A stretch of 40,542 nt of DNA from an uncultured Spirochaetaceae bacterium (GCA_944390015.1 CALXOL010000019.1:1-40542), one strand, 5' to 3'. Positions 8,937 through 17,517 are shown, counted from the first letter of the stretch. Notes: generated by a model from the sequence alone, not told the origin. Numbers and translations are program-made.

Positions 8937-8984
8937 ATTTGTTTACAAATAGGAAAAACGGTACTAATATATTAGTATATTAGT
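8937..8984 (+). promoter_or_regulatory. uxuA promoter with two palindromic operator candidates
   Basis: TTTACA (8942-8947), a 17-base spacer and TAATAT (8965-8970) form a sigma70-type promoter. A perfect 16-bp palindrome, TACTAATATATTAGTA (8962-8977), covers the -10 and is followed by an extra half-site ATATTAGT (8977-8984). A second inverted repeat, ATTTGT-TT-ACAAAT (8937-8950), covers the -35. Palindromes on both core elements point to repression. The FadR-type GntR regulator encoded inside the operon is the obvious candidate for one of them. The same gap must hold the promoter of the divergent NagB-like gene. Confidence 0.6.
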
Positions 8985-9002
8985 TAAAAGGAGAATATGA
9001 CC

Positions 9003-10082
9003 ATGCAGATGACATTACGTTGGTTTGGCGATAAATTTGACTCCGTCAAACTGTGGCAGATCAGGCAGATTCCAGGAGTTACAGGGGTAATCACGACACT
9101 TTATGATATTCCGGCAGGGGATGTCTGGCCGATAGAGAGGATTAAGGCCCTCCAGAAGGAAGTAGAGGATGCCGGCCTTAATATTGCAGGCATTGAAAGT
9201 GTCAACATCCATGATGCGATAAAGATTGGTAACGCAGATAGGGACAAGTACATCGAGAACTATATAACGACACTTGATAACCTCGGGCAGTGCGGCATAA
9301 AGCTCGTATGCTACAACTTCATGCCAGTATTCGACTGGACAAGGACGGATCTTGCAAAGGTAAGACCTGATGGTGCGACCGTTCTTGCTTATGACCAGAA
9401 GGTCGTAGATTCAATCGACCCTCAGACATTCTTTGATCAGACTAACGACAATTCAAATGGTTTCGTAATGCCGGGTTGGGAGCCAGAGAGGCTTAGCAAA
9501 GTAAAGGAACTCTTTGAGGCATATAAGGATGTTGATGAAGAAAAACTTTTCAATAACCTTGTCTATTTCTTAAAAGCAATTCAGCCGGTATGCGAGAAGT
9601 GGGGAATCAAGATGGCAATCCATCCTGATGATCCCGCATGGCCTGTGTTCGGGCTTCCAAGAATCATCACGAGCAAGGAGAAGATCCTCAAGGTCATGAA
9701 GGCTGTGGATGCACCATTTAACGGACTTACTTTCTGCGCTGGATCTTTTGGAAGCAATCCAAACAACGATCTGCCTGGAATCATCAGGGCCCTCCCAGGT
9801 AGGGTGCATTTCGCACACGTAAGGAACCTCCATCACTTCGCACCAGGGCTTTTTGAAGAGGCTGCACATCTCTCAAGTGATGGCTCCTTCGACTTGTATG
9901 AGATTGTAAGAGCGCTCTATGAGACAGGATTTGACGGTCCAATCCGTCCTGACCATGGAAGGGCCATCTGGGGTGAGGTGTCAATGCCTGGATACGGTCT
10001 TTATGACAGAGCTCTTGGAGCTGAGTACATTCTTGGACTCTGGGAAGCGATTGATAAGAGCGAGAAGAGACTTTGCAAGTAA
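9003..10082 (+). CDS. uxuA: D-mannonate dehydratase
   Basis: The enzyme dehydrates D-mannonate to 2-keto-3-deoxygluconate in glucuronate breakdown. It is a TIM-barrel of the xylose-isomerase-like superfamily. The N-terminus MQMTLRWFG and the following IRQIPGVTGVITTLYDIPAGDVW match UxuA closely. Metal- and substrate-binding segments are visible: IAIHPDD-type sequence KMAIHPDDPAWP, LTFCAGSFGSNP, VHFAHVRNLHH and RPDHGRAIWGE. The product is 359 residues, within the usual range. Three ATGs lie near the start; 9003 aligns with known family N-termini and is 9 bases after AAAAGGAG, whereas 8997 is only 3 bases away. The stop codon overlaps the start of the GntR gene, so expression of the two is coupled. 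kdgK and kdgA, needed to finish the pathway, are not in the window. Confidence 0.93.
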   Translation: MQMTLRWFGDKFDSVKLWQIRQIPGVTGVITTLYDIPAGDVWPIERIKALQKEVEDAGLNIAGIESVNIHDAIKIGNADRDKYIENYITTLDNLGQCGIKLVCYNFMPVFDWTRTDLAKVRPDGATVLAYDQKVVDSIDPQTFFDQTNDNSNGFVMPGWEPERLSKVKELFEAYKDVDEEKLFNNLVYFLKAIQPVCEKWGIKMAIHPDDPAWPVFGLPRIITSKEKILKVMKAVDAPFNGLTFCAGSFGSNPNNDLPGIIRALPGRVHFAHVRNLHHFAPGLFEEAAHLSSDGSFDLYEIVRALYETGFDGPIRPDHGRAIWGEVSMPGYGLYDRALGAEYILGLWEAIDKSEKRLCK

Positions 10083-10756
10083 GAAGAACTGCGGGTGTGG
10101 ATGTCTATGAGAGGATAAAATCCGACATCCTCACCCTTTACCGGATACCCGGCTCGGAGATAAAGATCAACGATATCGCAGAGGATATGGGCATCTCCCG
10201 TTCTCCTGTGCGTGATGCCTTGATGCGACTTTCTGACGAGGGCCTCGTGGATATCGTTCCCCAGCGCGGTTGCTGGGTAAGCCTTATAGACCTGGAAAGG
10301 GTCGATGAGGAGAGATTCTTGCGTCACAGCCTGGAAAAAAGCGTTCTAAGCTATTTCATAGACTATGCGAAAGAATCCGATATATCGAGACTCTTCTATT
10401 TCGTATCTCTTCAGAAGGAAGCATTGAGGGACGGGGATGGTAATGTGTTCTTTACATACGATGACCAGATGCACCAGAGCATTTTCGAGAGTGCGAGAAA
10501 GGCACGCATCTGGCAGATCATCGCACGCGAGACCGGGCATTACAGGAGGATGAGAATTCTCTCTTTCGATCAGCCGGGTGTACTTGATAAGAATATCGAG
10601 CAGCACCTTCACCTCATAGATGCTTTGAGTAAGAAGGATCTTGCAGAGGCGCTGAAAATCGAAGGGGAACATATCTTCAAGCTTAATTTCGAGGCAAATG
10701 AGATTATCAAGGATAATCCAAAGTATTTTAAGAAGGTAACAGATGAAGCTGAATAA
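10073..10756 (+). CDS. GntR-family (FadR/FCD) transcriptional regulator of the hexuronate operon
   Basis: This 227-residue regulator has an N-terminal winged helix (about 10-70, with KINDIAEDMGISRSPVRDAL as helix-turn-helix) and a C-terminal FCD ligand domain. The FCD metal-site residues are seen as D131 and H134 (DDQMHQ), H156 and H178/H180. Such proteins (UxuR, ExuR, KdgR types) usually bind a sugar acid and leave the operator. The gene begins with TTG at 10073, 10 bases inside uxuA, and ends 14 bases inside uxuB, so it is translationally coupled on both sides. A GTG at 10097 is an alternative start. It probably controls its own operon through the palindromes at 8937-8984. Confidence 0.85.
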   Translation: MQVRRTAGVDVYERIKSDILTLYRIPGSEIKINDIAEDMGISRSPVRDALMRLSDEGLVDIVPQRGCWVSLIDLERVDEERFLRHSLEKSVLSYFIDYAKESDISRLFYFVSLQKEALRDGDGNVFFTYDDQMHQSIFESARKARIWQIIARETGHYRRMRILSFDQPGVLDKNIEQHLHLIDALSKKDLAEALKIEGEHIFKLNFEANEIIKDNPKYFKKVTDEAE

Positions 10757-12344
10757 CAAAGAACTTGAAAACAAGAAGGTTTGGACCGACAAGGGTTATA
10801 ACGTTCTCTCATATGACAGGCAAAAGATGATAGAGAACACTCATAATAATCCGATGTGGGTACATTTTGGAGCAGGGAATATATTCCGAATTTTCCCCGC
10901 TAAACTATGTCAGACGCTTTTAGAGAATGGCCTTACCGACAGAGGTATCATCGTTGGTGAGGGGTTTGACTATGAAATTATAAGCAAGGCATATGCACCG
11001 TTTGACAATATGACTCTCATGGTTACGCTCAAGGCGGACGGTACGATTGATAAGGATATTGTTGGATCGGTGGCTGAGGCTTATCCGTTTGACTACTCCT
11101 TTACGGATGAGTGGAAGAGGTTCGAAGAGGTATTTGAGAGCGAGAGTCTCCAGATGGTCTCATTTACGATTACGGAAAAGGGTTATGCGCTTAAAAATCC
11201 TGCAGGGGAGTATTTCCCCGCATATTTGGAGGATTTCAAGGATGGTCCGGGAAAAGGCAGGATGCTTTTCTCTCGCCTGACAGAACTCTTATATAAGAGA
11301 TATAAGAAGATTGGTACGCCTATTGCGCTTTGCAGCATGGATAACTGCTCTCATAACGGAGAGAAGGTGGAGAATGCGGTAAAGACGATTGCCCGTGAAT
11401 GGCAGAAGAACGGATTCGTCGATGAGGGATTCTTATCCTATCTTGATAACAAGGTCTCATATCCATGGTCGATGATCGATAAGATCACTCCGCGCCCCGA
11501 TAAGAGCGTTGCAAAGATGCTCAGCGATGATGGGTTTGAGGATACGGATGTCATTGTAACGAACCGTAATACATATACTGCGGCTTTTGTTAACGCGGAG
11601 GAGTGCCAGTACCTGGTAATCGAGGATGACTTCCCGAATGGAAGACCTCAGCTTGAGAAGGCAGGAGTGTATTTTACTGACAGGGAGACTGTGAACAAGG
11701 TTGAGAAGATGAAGGTATGCACATGCCTTAATCCACTTCACACGGCCCTTGCCGTCTACGGTTGCCTACTTGGCTATGATCTTATCAGTGCGGAGATGAA
11801 GGATGAGGATCTTGTTGCACTCATAAAGAGGATTGGTTACACGGAGGGACTTCCAGTCGTTGTAAACCCTGGAATCATAGAGCCGAAGAAGTTCATCGAT
11901 GAGGTAGTCACACTTCGCCTTCCAAACCCGTTCATGCCAGATACGCCGCAGCGCATTGCAACCGATACGAGTCAGAAGCTGTCAATCCGCTTCGGAGAGA
12001 CGGTCAAGGCTTATATAAGGGAAGGACGTAATCTTGCTGAGCTTAGGGCTATTCCTCTCGTTTATGCAGGCTGGATGCGTTATGTCCTTGGCCTCGATGA
12101 TGAGCTTAACTCATTCACGCCATCTCCTGATCCGCTCCTTGATTATGCAAGAGAGGAACTTTCATCCGTCAAGATCGGCAAAGAGGTCAGAGTCGATGAT
12201 ATAAGAAGTCTCTTAGAGAATGAGAGCATTTTCGGAGTAGACCTTACTAATGTTGGCCTTGCAGAGCTTGTAGTCAGAGATTTCAATAGTCTTTTGAAAG
12301 GCAAAGGGGCTGTAAGAGAGACGCTGAAAAACTATCTGAATTAA
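10743..12344 (+). CDS. uxuB: D-fructuronate reductase / mannonate oxidoreductase (mannitol dehydrogenase family)
   Basis: The enzyme reduces D-fructuronate to D-mannonate with NADH, the step before UxuA. It belongs to the polyol-specific long-chain dehydrogenases. The N-terminal Rossmann part starts with MWVHFGAGNIFRIFPA. The catalytic centre is around KVCTCLNPLHTALAVYG, with the conserved Asn and His, and the C-terminal helical domain contains PLVYAGWMRYVLG. At 533 residues it is of the longer UxuB type. The start overlaps the end of the GntR gene by 14 bases and AAGGT precedes it. A clear hairpin follows the stop. Family and context agree; the exact substrate (fructuronate rather than tagaturonate) rests on the neighbouring uxuA. 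Confidence 0.88.
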   Translation: MKLNNKELENKKVWTDKGYNVLSYDRQKMIENTHNNPMWVHFGAGNIFRIFPAKLCQTLLENGLTDRGIIVGEGFDYEIISKAYAPFDNMTLMVTLKADGTIDKDIVGSVAEAYPFDYSFTDEWKRFEEVFESESLQMVSFTITEKGYALKNPAGEYFPAYLEDFKDGPGKGRMLFSRLTELLYKRYKKIGTPIALCSMDNCSHNGEKVENAVKTIAREWQKNGFVDEGFLSYLDNKVSYPWSMIDKITPRPDKSVAKMLSDDGFEDTDVIVTNRNTYTAAFVNAEECQYLVIEDDFPNGRPQLEKAGVYFTDRETVNKVEKMKVCTCLNPLHTALAVYGCLLGYDLISAEMKDEDLVALIKRIGYTEGLPVVVNPGIIEPKKFIDEVVTLRLPNPFMPDTPQRIATDTSQKLSIRFGETVKAYIREGRNLAELRAIPLVYAGWMRYVLGLDDELNSFTPSPDPLLDYAREELSSVKIGKEVRVDDIRSLLENESIFGVDLTNVGLAELVVRDFNSLLKGKGAVRETLKNYLN

Positions 12345-12354
12345 GATAATTCCT

Positions 12355-12384
12355 TTATAGGCTGGTAATTATGCCAGCCTATAA
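12355..12384 (+). terminator. Terminator-like hairpin after uxuB
   Basis: A perfect 11-bp stem (TTATAGGCTGG with CCAGCCTATAA) closes an 8-base loop 10 bases after the uxuB stop codon. The following bases are AT-rich, without a strict U run. It most likely ends the hexuronate operon. Confidence 0.75.
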
Positions 12385-12464
12385 TATTCTAAACATTCTT
12401 AGTTAATGAAACTAACTAATTAGGTTCGACATTATTCTTCTTTCTCATTATCCATGCTGTATGT

Positions 12465-12470
12465 TACACT
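12465..12470 (+). promoter_or_regulatory. Putative extended -10 of the yitT-like gene
   Basis: TG-T-TACACT reads as an extended -10 element and lies 8 bases before the ATG at 12479, which has no ribosome binding site. Further upstream an inverted repeat TTAGTT-5-AACTAA (12399-12415) could be a regulator site. The -10 hexamer itself is weak. Confidence 0.3.
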
Positions 12471-12478
12471 TAAAAACT

Positions 12479-13393
12479 ATGGAAGGGAATAAGAAGAAAC
12501 TGAAGCTTTTCACTCGCCCAAGCGAGTATTTTTACCTTATAATCGGTGCTTTCACATCAGCAGTCGGCGCATCTGTTTTCTATACGCCTGGACATATTAC
12601 AGGGGGCGGTGCAACCGGTATAGGAACAATATTCTATTATCTATTTCACATCGACCAAGGTCTTGTGATGATGGTAGTGAACATAATCCTGTTCCTTATT
12701 GGCGTGCATTTCTTTGGCCTAAGGTACGGAATAAAGGCTTTGATCGGTTCGACGATGTTATCCATCTTCGTCTCAATCATAGGAATGATTACCGGCTATA
12801 ACGGCATACTGGACTATTCTGATAGGCTCAACGTGCTCATGAGTGCGATATTCGGTGGGGTATGCATGGGAACGGGCATAGGGCTCGTTCTTAAAAGCGG
12901 TTGCAACACTGGAGGAACTGACATCGTCGCACAGGTGGTATGCCATTTCACCCCGTTCTCGTTCGGAACGGTACAGTTCATCTTCAATGGTATAATCGTG
13001 GCCTGTGGTGGCATATTCATGGGCTTTGAAGGAATGCTCTTCTCGATAATCGCGATGTACATCTCATCACAGGCCGTGAACTTCGTACTTCTGGGGTTCG
13101 GTACAAACCTTGCAAAGGCCCTTTATGTGATATCCGAATACCACACGGTGGAGATATCACAACGGGTAATCAGCGAGCTTCATAGAAGCGGCACGATACT
13201 CCATGGAACGGGTATCTATACTGCAAAGAACAGGAACGTCCTGTTCGTCATCGTGCCCAATCAGCAGCTTCAGCGCCTTACAAGGATTATTAATGAGGAA
13301 GATCCGACAGCGTTCGTCCTGGTAACACCGGCTTATGAGGTGCTTGGAAACGGATTCGAATCACTTAAAAAAGTTGCAGATAAAGAAAACTAG
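12479..13393 (+). CDS. YitT family membrane protein (DUF161 + DUF2179)
   Basis: About 304 residues. The N-terminal part has five to six membrane helices with the family's glycine-rich motifs (FYTPGHITGGGATGIGTI near the start, KSGCNTGGTDIVAQV in the middle). The C-terminal 80 residues (TVEISQRVISELHRSGTILHGTG onward) form the soluble DUF2179 domain. The family is widespread and its function is not established; the transport of a small solute has been suggested. The ATG at 12461 and the one at 12479 both lack a ribosome binding site. I choose 12479 because a -10-like element sits 8 bases upstream of it. The nitroreductase gene follows 12 bases later and is probably co-transcribed. Confidence 0.82.
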   Translation: MEGNKKKLKLFTRPSEYFYLIIGAFTSAVGASVFYTPGHITGGGATGIGTIFYYLFHIDQGLVMMVVNIILFLIGVHFFGLRYGIKALIGSTMLSIFVSIIGMITGYNGILDYSDRLNVLMSAIFGGVCMGTGIGLVLKSGCNTGGTDIVAQVVCHFTPFSFGTVQFIFNGIIVACGGIFMGFEGMLFSIIAMYISSQAVNFVLLGFGTNLAKALYVISEYHTVEISQRVISELHRSGTILHGTGIYTAKNRNVLFVIVPNQQLQRLTRIINEEDPTAFVLVTPAYEVLGNGFESLKKVADKEN

Positions 13394-13405
13394 GAGGTAA
13401 AACTC

Positions 13406-13909
13406 ATGGACGCATATTCTTCAATCATGTCGCGTAGGTCAGTAAGGGCTTTCAAAGCTGAGATGCCACCGATGGATCTTGTGATGAAAGTAGTAGATGC
13501 GGGGCGTTATGCTCCAAGCGGGATGAACACGCAGAAATGGCATTTCACGGTTGTCATGAACAAGGAGAAAATCAAGGAGATAGGCTCTTACGTACTTTCT
13601 TCAGATAAATCCATATGCTACGATGCCCCAGTATTCATAATGGTAAGTTATGAAGCAGATGATTTCTTTGCAAAGGAAGACACTTCCTGCGCTCTTACTA
13701 ACATGATGCAGGCTGCTAATGCATTGGGTCTCGGCTCTGTCTGGATTAATGCGATCAACAGGTGCGATGAGAAAGCCAGGGCTATGCAGGATTTCTCCGT
13801 GCCCTCCGGCTACCGCGTTTATGGCTCTCTTGCCCTCGGCTATCCAGAAGGGGAGGTAAGGCCGCGATCTGTTAAGCCTTCAAATGAGACTGTAAGTATT
13901 ATCAGATGA
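13406..13909 (+). CDS. Nitroreductase-family FMN oxidoreductase
   Basis: This 167-residue protein is a short nitroreductase. FMN-contact segments are visible: SRRSVRAFK at the start, RYAPSGMNTQKWHF, a central MMQAANALGLGSVWI and YGSLALGYPEGE near the end. Family members are dimers that pass electrons from NAD(P)H to quinones, nitro compounds or flavins. The physiological substrate cannot be read from the sequence. AGGAGG at 13392-13397 overlaps the end of the yitT-like gene and is 8 bases before the ATG, so both genes are in one unit. The stop codon lies 2 bases from the 3' end of a tRNA gene on the other strand. Confidence 0.85.
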   Translation: MDAYSSIMSRRSVRAFKAEMPPMDLVMKVVDAGRYAPSGMNTQKWHFTVVMNKEKIKEIGSYVLSSDKSICYDAPVFIMVSYEADDFFAKEDTSCALTNMMQAANALGLGSVWINAINRCDEKARAMQDFSVPSGYRVYGSLALGYPEGEVRPRSVKPSNETVSIIR

Positions 13910-13911
13910 TG

Positions 13912-13983
13912 TATCCCCAGGCGGAATCGAACCGCCATCCCATCTTCCGGAGAGATGTGCACTATCCATTGTGCTATGGGGAC
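13912..13983 (-). tRNA. tRNA-Arg (anticodon CCG)
   Basis: On the minus strand the 72-base gene folds into a full cloverleaf: acceptor GTCCCCA/TGGGGAT, D arm GCAC-AATGGATA-GTGC, anticodon arm CATCT-CTCCGGA-AGATG with anticodon CCG, a 4-base variable loop, and T arm GGCGG-TTCGATT-CCGCC. The discriminator is A and the CCA end is not encoded. The first acceptor pair is G-U, which is unusual. It reads arginine CGG codons. The gene ends right at the nitroreductase stop and is transcribed towards it. Confidence 0.93.
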
Positions 13984-14023
13984 CACTAAGGATAATGAAT
14001 ACTCCAAAACGGGAAGAATTTCT

Positions 14024-14069
14024 AGATGATTTTCATCTCTTGAGGAAGATGGGCTAAGTTCATTATGAT
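14024..14069 (+). promoter_or_regulatory. Promoter of the ABC exporter operon, with inverted repeat
   Basis: TTGAGG (14040-14045), an 18-base spacer and TATGAT (14064-14069) form a plausible promoter whose -10 ends 6 bases before the ATG at 14076; no ribosome binding site is present. Just upstream a perfect inverted repeat AGATGA-TTT-TCATCT (14024-14038) abuts the -35 and may be an operator. The divergent tRNA promoter must also lie in this gap. Confidence 0.4.
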
Positions 14070-14075
14070 AACATC

Positions 14076-15791
14076 ATGGAAAAAAGCTTGCTCTCATATA
14101 TGAAGCCATATAGGAAGGAGTGTGTATTAGCTCCTCTTTTCAAGCTTCTTGAAGCGCTGCTTGAACTTTTCGTTCCTCTCGTTGTCGCTTCTATAATCGA
14201 TTATGGCATTCGTAATAACGATGTACCATACATACTCAGGATGTGTCTGCTTCTTGCCGCTTTAGCAGCTTTAGGTCTAAGCGTCTCCATTACGGCACAG
14301 TATTTCTCTGCAAAGGCAGCATCCCTTTACTCCCGTGATGTCAAGGCTGCTCTTTTCCGCAAGATTGAAAGTCTTGGAAAAGCTGATCTTGATAATGTGG
14401 GGGAGGCTACCCTGATTACCAGGATGACGAGTGACATGAATCTCGTGCAGAACGGTGTGAATATGACGCTGCGTCTTCTTTTAAGAAGTCCTTTTGTTGT
14501 TTTCGGCGCTGCGATAATGGCATTTACCGTCGATGTCCGCTCAGCCATGGTTTTTGCCGTTACGATTCCACTGCTTGCGCTCTCTGTAGCACTTTTCATG
14601 GCACTATCTCTTCCACGCTTTAAAAAGGTTCAGGCTCTGCTTGATAAAGTGCTATCTAGAACAAGAGAGAATCTAGTAGGAGTAAGGGTTCTCAGGGCAT
14701 TTGCTCTTGAGGAGGCGGAGGAGAAGGCCTTTAGGGAGGAGAACGGTGCTCTTTACAGAATGCAGGTGGCTGCATCGAAGATATCGATTCTCACAAACCC
14801 TGTTACAAGTGCGATAATCAATCTTTCAATCATCGCATTACTTTATTTTGGAGCCATAAACGTCGATACAGGATCTCTTAGCCAGGGTGAGCTTGTAGCC
14901 TTGATAAACTATATGAATCAGATTCTTGTCGAGCTAATTAAGCTTGCAAACCTCATAATCACGATTACGAAAGCTCTTAACAGTGCGGGTAGGATCTCTT
15001 CCGTCCTGAGCCTTGAGAGTTCTCTTGAATACGGGAAGGAATCTACACTGCTCTCTGATGATGCAATTGCTTTTGACCATGTGTCATTTGCATATTCAAG
15101 CGGAGCGAAGGATGCCTTATCAGACATTGATTTCACTGTTAAAAAAGGTGAGGTTTTAGGTGTAATCGGTGGAACGGGAAGCGGAAAAAGCACGCTTTGT
15201 GCTCTGATTTCCCGCCTATACGATGTTAAAGAGGGGGAAGTCAGGCTGTTTGGCCGGAATGTGAAGGACTATAGCGAGGAGGCTCTTTCCGATATCGTTA
15301 CCGTAGTTCTTCAGAAGGCAAGGCTATTCAAAGGTACGATAAGAAGCAATCTTCTCTTTTCTAAGAAAGATGCAACGGATGATGAGATGATGCGCTCTCT
15401 TGAGATTGCCAGGGCGAAGGAGTTTGTCGATAAGAAGGGTCTCGATGCACCTGTGGAGGCGCTTGGAAAGAATCTCTCTGGTGGTCAGAGGCAGAGGCTT
15501 TCAATCGCCCGTGCAGTTTTAAAAGGTGCAAGGATCCTGGTTCTTGATGATTCTTCCAGTGCTTTGGACTATAAGACGGAGAGTGAGCTCAGAGCTGAAC
15601 TTTCAAAACTCGACTCGACACTGGTCATAGTATCACAGAGAGCGTCTTCAATGCTCCATGCGGATAAGATACTCGTCCTGGATGATGGTCGTATCGTAGC
15701 CTGTGGTAGGCATGAGGAGCTTTTGAAGAGTTGCCCGATTTATTCTGAGATCTACTATACCCAGTTTGAGAAGGAGGAGAAAAGTGTATAA
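14076..15791 (+). CDS. ABC exporter subunit A (degenerate ATPase site), fused TMD-NBD
   Basis: A 571-residue half-transporter: six membrane helices (about 1-310) followed by a nucleotide-binding domain. The domain has Walker A GGTGSGKST (365-373), the Q-loop in VTVVLQKARLF, and signature LSGGQRQRLSIARA (467 onward). After the Walker B Asp the catalytic Glu is replaced by D492 (LVLDDSSSALD), and the switch His is replaced by Q521 (VSQRAS). Both changes are typical of the non-hydrolysing site in heterodimeric exporters of the TM287/288 or BmrCD type. It would pair with the next protein, whose gene overlaps it by 8 bases. The likely role is export of lipids, drugs or peptides. The start has no ribosome binding site and lies 6 bases after a -10-like box. 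Confidence 0.9.
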   Translation: MEKSLLSYMKPYRKECVLAPLFKLLEALLELFVPLVVASIIDYGIRNNDVPYILRMCLLLAALAALGLSVSITAQYFSAKAASLYSRDVKAALFRKIESLGKADLDNVGEATLITRMTSDMNLVQNGVNMTLRLLLRSPFVVFGAAIMAFTVDVRSAMVFAVTIPLLALSVALFMALSLPRFKKVQALLDKVLSRTRENLVGVRVLRAFALEEAEEKAFREENGALYRMQVAASKISILTNPVTSAIINLSIIALLYFGAINVDTGSLSQGELVALINYMNQILVELIKLANLIITITKALNSAGRISSVLSLESSLEYGKESTLLSDDAIAFDHVSFAYSSGAKDALSDIDFTVKKGEVLGVIGGTGSGKSTLCALISRLYDVKEGEVRLFGRNVKDYSEEALSDIVTVVLQKARLFKGTIRSNLLFSKKDATDDEMMRSLEIARAKEFVDKKGLDAPVEALGKNLSGGQRQRLSIARAVLKGARILVLDDSSSALDYKTESELRAELSKLDSTLVIVSQRASSMLHADKILVLDDGRIVACGRHEELLKSCPIYSEIYYTQFEKEEKSV

Positions 15792-17505
15792 GAAGACTTT
15801 AAAAAGAATAGCCTCCCTTGTTTTAAGGTACAAGTTCTCATTCGCCCTGAGCCTGATCTGTGCATTCCTCTATACCCTCTCAAGCCTGGCGATTCCACTT
15901 TTCACAGGTAGGGCTATAGACCATGTCATTTCTGAGGGTAATGTCAATTTTACCGCACTCTTTTCTTCCCTTATCGACATCGCACTTCTAGCAGTCCTCT
16001 CATTCATCTCATCGTATGTGATGGCAAGACTTAACAACAGGATATCTTATCTGGTAAGCAGGAGGATGAGGGATCTCTCGTTCAGCAAACTTTCCAAACT
16101 CCCTCTATCTTACCTTGATAGCCATCAGACGGGAGATACCCTTTCAAGAATAGTCAGTGATATCGATAACCTCTCTGATGGCCTTATACTCGGCTTCTCG
16201 CAGCTTTTTACTGGCATTATGACGATTGTAGGAACTCTTATTCTGCTTTTCAATCTGAATTTCATCCTCTCTCTTGTAGTCCTTCTTGTAACCCCGTTGA
16301 GCTTCTTTGTCGCATCATTCATCTCCAGCCGTACGAACAGGATGTACCGCATAATGGCGGAAGACAGGGCAAGACAGACTGAGTGCATCGATGAGATGGT
16401 CAGGATGGATGATGAGGTTAAGATCTTCCATGGAAAAAGAAATGCCGAAGAGGTTTTTGACAAGATAAATGAGGCCTATGCCGCATCATCATTTAAGGCT
16501 ACATTCTTCTCTTCGATTACAAATCCATCGACAAGATTCGTTAATTCAATCGTATATGCGCTTACGGCATTAACCGGTGCACTGCTGGCAATCGGGGGAA
16601 GAATAAGCGTGGGACTCATGACCTCTGCATTAAGTTATGCGAACCAATATACGAAACCGTTTAATGAGATTACGGGTGTCATCGCAGAGTTTCAGAATGC
16701 GATAGTATCGGCCTCCAGGGTGTTTGCCCTAATCGATGAGGCGGAGGAGAGTACAGAAGGGGAGTCTGAGATTGAAGAGGCGAAAGGGGATGTTACATTC
16801 AGCGATGTCTCTTTCTCATATAATAAAAATGAAAAGCTTATAGAGCACTTCTCTTTCAGCGCACTTTCTGGAAAACATGTTGCCATAGTTGGACCTACTG
16901 GAGCAGGAAAGACAACAATCATAAACCTTCTTATGAGGTTCTATGATTCGGATGACGGAAAGATACTTCTTGATGGAAGGGATATCACGAGTATTAACAG
17001 GCAGAGTGTCAGAAGACTGTTCGGCATGGTGCTGCAGGATACCTACATAAGAAATGCAAGTGTCCGTGATAACATTCTCATGGGGAGGAATTTCTCAGAT
17101 GAGGAGGTAAGACGGGCTGCGCGTTTAAGTCACGCTGAAGGTTTCATCGAGCGACTTCCTAACGGTTATGATACCGTCTTGTCGGATGAATCCTCTGCCT
17201 TGAGCCAGGGAGAGAGGCAGCTTCTCTCAATTGCCAGGATAATGCTCTCCCTTCCACCGATTTTAATTCTTGATGAGGCGACGAGCAGCATAGACACCAG
17301 AACGGAGCTATTGATTCAGAACTCATTCCAGCGCCTCATGCAAGGGCGTACTACGTTTTCCGTCGCACATAGGCTCTCGACTATAGAGAGCGCAGATACG
17401 ATTCTTGTAATGAAGGATGGTAAGGTGATAGAGATGGGAAGCCATAAGGAGCTTCTTGAGAAGAAGGGATTCTATCATGAGCTTTATAGAAGCCAGTTCG
17501 CATAA
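15784..17505 (+). CDS. ABC exporter subunit B (catalytic), fused TMD-NBD
   Basis: About 573 residues with six membrane helices and an ATPase domain. Walker A is GPTGAGKTT, Walker B LILDEATSSID with the catalytic Glu, and the switch His is present (VAHRLST), so its own composite site should hydrolyse ATP. Its signature is LSQGERQLLSIAR instead of LSGGQ. That motif faces the degenerate site of subunit A, matching the asymmetric design of heterodimeric exporters. GTG at 15784 is the start, supported by AAGGAGG 7-14 bases upstream; an in-frame TTG at 15766 lies before that ribosome binding site and is rejected. The 8-base overlap with subunit A indicates coupled translation. Confidence 0.9.
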   Translation: MYKKTLKRIASLVLRYKFSFALSLICAFLYTLSSLAIPLFTGRAIDHVISEGNVNFTALFSSLIDIALLAVLSFISSYVMARLNNRISYLVSRRMRDLSFSKLSKLPLSYLDSHQTGDTLSRIVSDIDNLSDGLILGFSQLFTGIMTIVGTLILLFNLNFILSLVVLLVTPLSFFVASFISSRTNRMYRIMAEDRARQTECIDEMVRMDDEVKIFHGKRNAEEVFDKINEAYAASSFKATFFSSITNPSTRFVNSIVYALTALTGALLAIGGRISVGLMTSALSYANQYTKPFNEITGVIAEFQNAIVSASRVFALIDEAEESTEGESEIEEAKGDVTFSDVSFSYNKNEKLIEHFSFSALSGKHVAIVGPTGAGKTTIINLLMRFYDSDDGKILLDGRDITSINRQSVRRLFGMVLQDTYIRNASVRDNILMGRNFSDEEVRRAARLSHAEGFIERLPNGYDTVLSDESSALSQGERQLLSIARIMLSLPPILILDEATSSIDTRTELLIQNSFQRLMQGRTTFSVAHRLSTIESADTILVMKDGKVIEMGSHKELLEKKGFYHELYRSQFA

Positions 17506-17517
17506 GAGAGGCGTGTT

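Noticed and set aside
15766-15783. TTG start for ABC exporter subunit B
   Set aside because: It would place AAGGAGG inside the coding region and add an Arg run; GTG at 15784 has the right spacing.
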